Source: Nissolia schottii (taxonomy: Eukaryota > Streptophyta > Magnoliopsida > Fabales > Fabaceae). Taken from it: 64,000 bases of DNA. Shown piece by piece: positions 60,901 to 64,000 of this stretch; the first letter of the stretch is position 1, and each line of letters opens with the position of its first letter. The notes under the pieces are model-generated. The model was not told the DNA's origin and searched no databases. It was given only the letters and a program-made list of their open reading frames with translations. The position numbers were made by a program, and so were the translations under genes. Location of the stretch: NCBI GenBank assembly GCA_003254905.1, contig QANU01112598.1, forward strand, positions 186,001-250,000, read 5' to 3'.

Positions 60901-62897
60901 GCTAGCTCCTAAATGATGCTACCAAATGGTTTTTCCTCTCTCTAACCTAAGTCATCCTAGGGTGCAGCGTTCGTGCGTCGCTACAGCGACCGGTTAGTTC
61001 GACGAGCCTTCTGGCAACCTCGTTAAGAGAGATTATCTCTCCACGAGGCGTCCGCGTCATCCCAAAGCCACCGGTCCACGTACCTGCATAGTTCCCTCTT
61101 TAGACCTAATTCATTCCCTAGGCATAATGGACTATGCAGCGTCATCCACACTGGCCCTCCAAGGAATGCCATTGGGCCCGATTCAGACAAAGTCCCTTGG
61201 CCCATCAGTTAACTTCAATTAAGAGACCATTTTGGGCCCCTAATATTCAGTTCCAAACACACAAAGTATTGTAACGCATTAGATGATTATATCAAGAACT
61301 AAAGAGACAAAATCAAATCACGTCATGCATTAGATAATTGTATCAAGAACTAAAGAGACAGCGACAAACCTTAATAAACATTTTGCTGCAAAATCTCAGC
61401 TTTAAGGAAACAATAGCAGGGCTGAAGCTCCATAATAAGCCGTTGACAAGAGGCAAACACAACTCTTCCATGTCACATAGCACCCATAAGTTCAATTGTT
61501 TGATCCTTGGTGGATGGGATGAAATATCTTGAAGTGCGTCCGGATTGAATTCAATCTACAGAATCCAAAATAAAATACCAACACAATATGACACAAAAAT
61601 AAAAATAAAAATAAAGAGAGAAAAGTGAAAACTAAATGATATAATAGACTTGATAATGTACACTTACTGATGATGGATGAATAATCCTTAGGGTCAAGGA
61701 CACCAGAACATTTATGGGTCTTATATTTTGGAGAAATTTCCTAAGCCTTCCTAAATCCAAACTAGCCTGTACTGTAAACAGAACATCAAATTGCAATTGA
61801 TTTGAACTATTCATGAAAGATATGGCTGGAATTTTTAAGCCAACTCCCCAATATTTGCATGACTCTAAATTTGGTGCATCAATCTCAGCCTCCTCCAACT
61901 TTGAGTCTAAGCCAGCACCTAAGCTTAAAACCTTGAGCCGATCACTAGAGATTTTTATCTTGGTAGGTAAAAGGCAGCCGTCCAGTTCCAACCTCTCAAG
62001 GAGAGGGAATTTGTCACACGGTTGAAGCAACCATTGGTTAGTGACACAAATAGCACACAGAGGATCAAAAAGCAACTCCCTTAAATTGCTGCACTTGTCA
62101 ATGCTGATCTTACAAGGGAAATCCACCTCACCGATGTGAAGATGCTCTAGACTTGGTGCATCAACCTCAATTACCTCATGCATTCCAAAAACCTTAGCTA
62201 CCTTGAGCTTAGGTAGGCCATGTATTCTCACAACTCTCAACTCATGACAGTATTCCAGTGTTAAGTTTTCAATCAGAGGACAACTAGAAAGGATATTCTT
62301 GAGTGCTAGTTCATGACCAAAATACACACGGGTTAAGCATAATATTTGCAACAAAGAAAACTTAATCCCATAATTCAGAAATGCTCTGTCCACTCTAATT
62401 TTCCCTGACAGCTCCAACTTAGTAAGTGACTTTGCTTTAAGGACACTTGGAGACAACCAATAATAGTTTTCGCGTGAAGTCGACCGAAAGTAACGGTTTT
62501 CAAGCTCAAGCCTTAGCACCTTAACATCACTCTCACCTACCATCCTCATCCAACGATCGATGCGATGCGGCATGAAATAAGGATGGAAGAACATCATGCT
62601 GAGATTAAATTCTTTCACAGCAAGGCCATGGCCATGGAGCCTCAGCAATGCATTCTCCACTGAATTCAGGAACTTGTTTACTTTGCTCCTATGGTCTTGT
62701 ATCTTGAGGGGATTTTCTCTATCTTCGCTGGACAAGACCACTCCCCTCTTGGTACCATCAAAGACCAAGATGGGGAACGTGGACCATGTGCGATGCCAAT
62801 CCTTGGACAAAACACTGGTCCTGGCAGCATCTTCGTCAGGCAACCTAGAGAGAATGTCATGAAGGATGATCTTTGGCAGATTCGAAATCTTGTCCAT
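57972..62897 (-). CDS. F-box/LRR/FBD protein, gene 2
   Basis: Predicted 548-aa paralogue of gene 1, a putative SCF subunit. Exons on the minus strand: 62897-61668 (410 codons), 61555-61370 (62 codons) and 58202-57972 (76 codons plus stop), all phase 0, with donors GTAAGT and GTTTGT and acceptors TGTAG and AACAG. The F-box is at the N-terminus (MDKISNLPKIILHDILSRLP, then TSVLSKDWHRTWSTFP). LRR-like strands include ALKNILSSCPLIENLTLEYC, IEVDAPSLEHLHIG and LKVLSLGAGLDSKLEEAEI. The FBD end reads HPPRIKQLNLWVLC in exon 2, then CCSCNLTTCWWHDLKDVKI in exon 3. The exon plan equals gene 1, but intron 2 is 3.2 kb against 185 bases. Exon 3 assignment rests on paralogy and phase; very long introns can splice poorly, so shorter transcripts ending after exon 1 or 2 are possible. 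Confidence 0.88.
59271..59742. repeat. Inverted repeat inside F-box gene 2 intron
   Basis: The arms are about 59271-59327 and 59685-59742. Reverse-complemented, the left arm reads GTTGCATGCTCAATGGAA.AGAGCAAAT, then TGTCTTGCACT, then GCAACT, matching the right arm with few changes. The loop is about 360 bases. It could be the ends of a MITE or an inverted duplication. Confidence 0.75.
61276..61361. repeat. 35-bp direct repeat near the intron 2 donor
   Basis: GCATTAGAT.ATT.TATCAAG followed by AACTAAAGAGACA occurs at 61276-61310 and 61327-61361, a period of 51 bases. The second copy ends only 3 bases from the GTTTGT donor (61369-61364) of F-box gene 2. Confidence 0.85.
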
Positions 62898-62901
62898 TGC
62901 C

Positions 62902-63040
62902 CTAACAGAAAGGAATTAGATGTAATTTACAACTTAAATAACGGAAGAATAATAATGTGCAATCAAAAAATAAAAAGAAAATAAATAAAAATGATGGGGG
63001 TTTTGTGGGTGTAAAGAGAGTGAGGGAGGTATCAGCTTAC
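62902..63040 (-). other. 5'-UTR intron of F-box gene 2
   Basis: On the minus strand, a GTAAGC donor (63040-63035) faces a TTCTGTTAG acceptor ending at 62902, four bases before the ATG. The leader exon would lie upstream from 63041 (to about 63110 or beyond). Its placement just before the ATG matches the proposed leader intron of gene 1. Confidence 0.6.
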
Positions 63041-63110
63041 CCGTGATTCAGGGAATCGATGAGGATGAGCTGGTTGAGGTGCACTGAGAGACTATGGTGC
63101 CCAACATCCT

Positions 63111-64000
63111 CATCCTCATCTGTTGCGAATATATATTTTTGAGTTGTGCGCTTGTCTTGTCATGTCTCGTTATGACTTGGGAGACATTTCAGGTTAAGGT
63201 TTAAGAAACTTTCTTCTACTTGCAAGCTGTGCAGTGCATAAAAGAGACACCACTTGAGATGGACAAGTTCTCATATGGACCATGGTGGGTGGTCCTTGTG
63301 TATCAGCCGTCGGTGATACTTTTTAATATATAAATAATAAATAAATGAATGAGCACGGGACTTGGGGAAGCAGAGGTAGGCGGTGGCTGAATGAGCGTGG
63401 TGGCCGTTGGAGGGAGGGGGTTGAGATGATGTGAGGGCCGTCAAGATTCAGATCTTATGCTAATCCTTTCTTTTTTTCTTCTATACTTTTGTTTGAACCT
63501 AATTAAACCTAGCAAGTTTAAAAAATAAAAAAGTTTCAAAATACCAAAAAATTGTGTGGACACACCCAAGTCTTTTCCTCATAACACACACAAATACTCA
63601 CATTTTAAAATAGCACTCCTCTTATCCAAAATAGAATTTCTGCCAATGTCTTTAACTATAATAAAATCAACTGTATTCTCGCAAGATATAAAAGCCAGAA
63701 TTCAGAAGAATCATTAATCAGAAGATGTGTACACACTTTTATAGAAAACACATTGTCTTATTAAAACATAATACAACTTAATAGCAAATACGAAGATCAT
63801 GGTTCTAAGGACGACTTCAGATACTATACAAAATAAACCACTTGGAATTCAGAAAGATCCACACAAATATTGGGTCCATTACAAATGACTCCACCGAGCC
63901 ACAATTACTGCACAAAATTATACCTAAAACAGAATTTAATACGAGGGTGTGTCCCCTGATTCAGTGTGGGATAATAAGTCTATTACAAGAATGGGACAAG
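63111..64000. other. Promoter side of F-box gene 2 and window edge
   Basis: No gene seen on either strand. Sequence from about 63,700 has moderate GC and, read on the minus strand, AATAAG-type signals near 63,760. It might be the 3' UTR of a minus-strand gene that starts beyond the window. Confidence 0.35.

Larger units (their letters stand above)
58203..61369 (-). other. Enlarged intron 2 of F-box gene 2
   Basis: The intron is 3,167 bases, against 185 in the paralogue, and was therefore enlarged by insertions. It holds an inverted repeat (59271-59742), a GC-richer stretch at 60400-60850 with a Lys/Arg-rich, low-complexity minus frame (60797-60384) that I do not treat as a gene, and another GC-rich block at 60930-61210. 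No transposase or reverse transcriptase was recognised. Confidence 0.7.

Overview
This is plant nuclear DNA, most likely from a legume and possibly Glycine or a close relative. The evidence is AT-rich intergenic sequence, GT-AG introns, plant-specific families (Dof, single-finger C2H2 with an EAR motif, FBD/LRR F-box, serine carboxypeptidase-like, PPR) and many decayed plant retroelements and DNA transposons. The legume assignment is inferred from the repeat types and was not tested by any search.

Layout. 0.2-2.0 kb: the last four exons of a serine carboxypeptidase-like gene (+), whose 5' part lies outside the window. 2-11.6 kb: intergenic and repeat-rich, with a CACTA-like terminus and an RTE-type LINE (-) split by an insertion that carries an array of TAATCGATTA palindromes. 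11.7-20.9 kb: a complete 14-exon PP2A B55 regulatory subunit gene (+, 501 aa predicted). 21-33 kb: gene-free, with a compact LTR element that has an empty-site paralogue next to it and a short hAT-like element. 33.2-34.5 kb: a Dof transcription factor (+). 36.8-38.0 kb: a Pack-MULE carrying a broken receptor-like kinase fragment. 39.7-41.9 kb: an L1 LINE remnant with a nested hAT-like element. 43.3-45.2 kb: F-box/LRR/FBD gene 1 (-), with a PPR pseudogene fragment just beyond it. 46.4-48.8 kb: a palindromic GAATTC-rich repeat and a copia remnant. 49.9-50.6 kb: a C2H2-EAR repressor gene (+). 53.2-56.6 kb: a deleted and interrupted copia element (-). 58.0-62.9 kb: F-box/LRR/FBD gene 2 (-), a paralogue of gene 1 with the same three-exon plan but a 3.2 kb second intron.

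The genes do not form a pathway or cluster. Their neighbours reflect ordinary plant gene order and, for the two F-box genes, local duplication. B55 acts in PP2A holoenzyme targeting, the F-box proteins probably in SCF ubiquitin ligases, and Dof and C2H2 in transcription. I saw no convincing previously undescribed molecular system. The most informative structures are mobile: the kinase-carrying Pack-MULE with an exact 9-bp target duplication, the LTR element whose unfilled target survives next door, and the hAT-like insertion whose removal restores a LINE reading frame.
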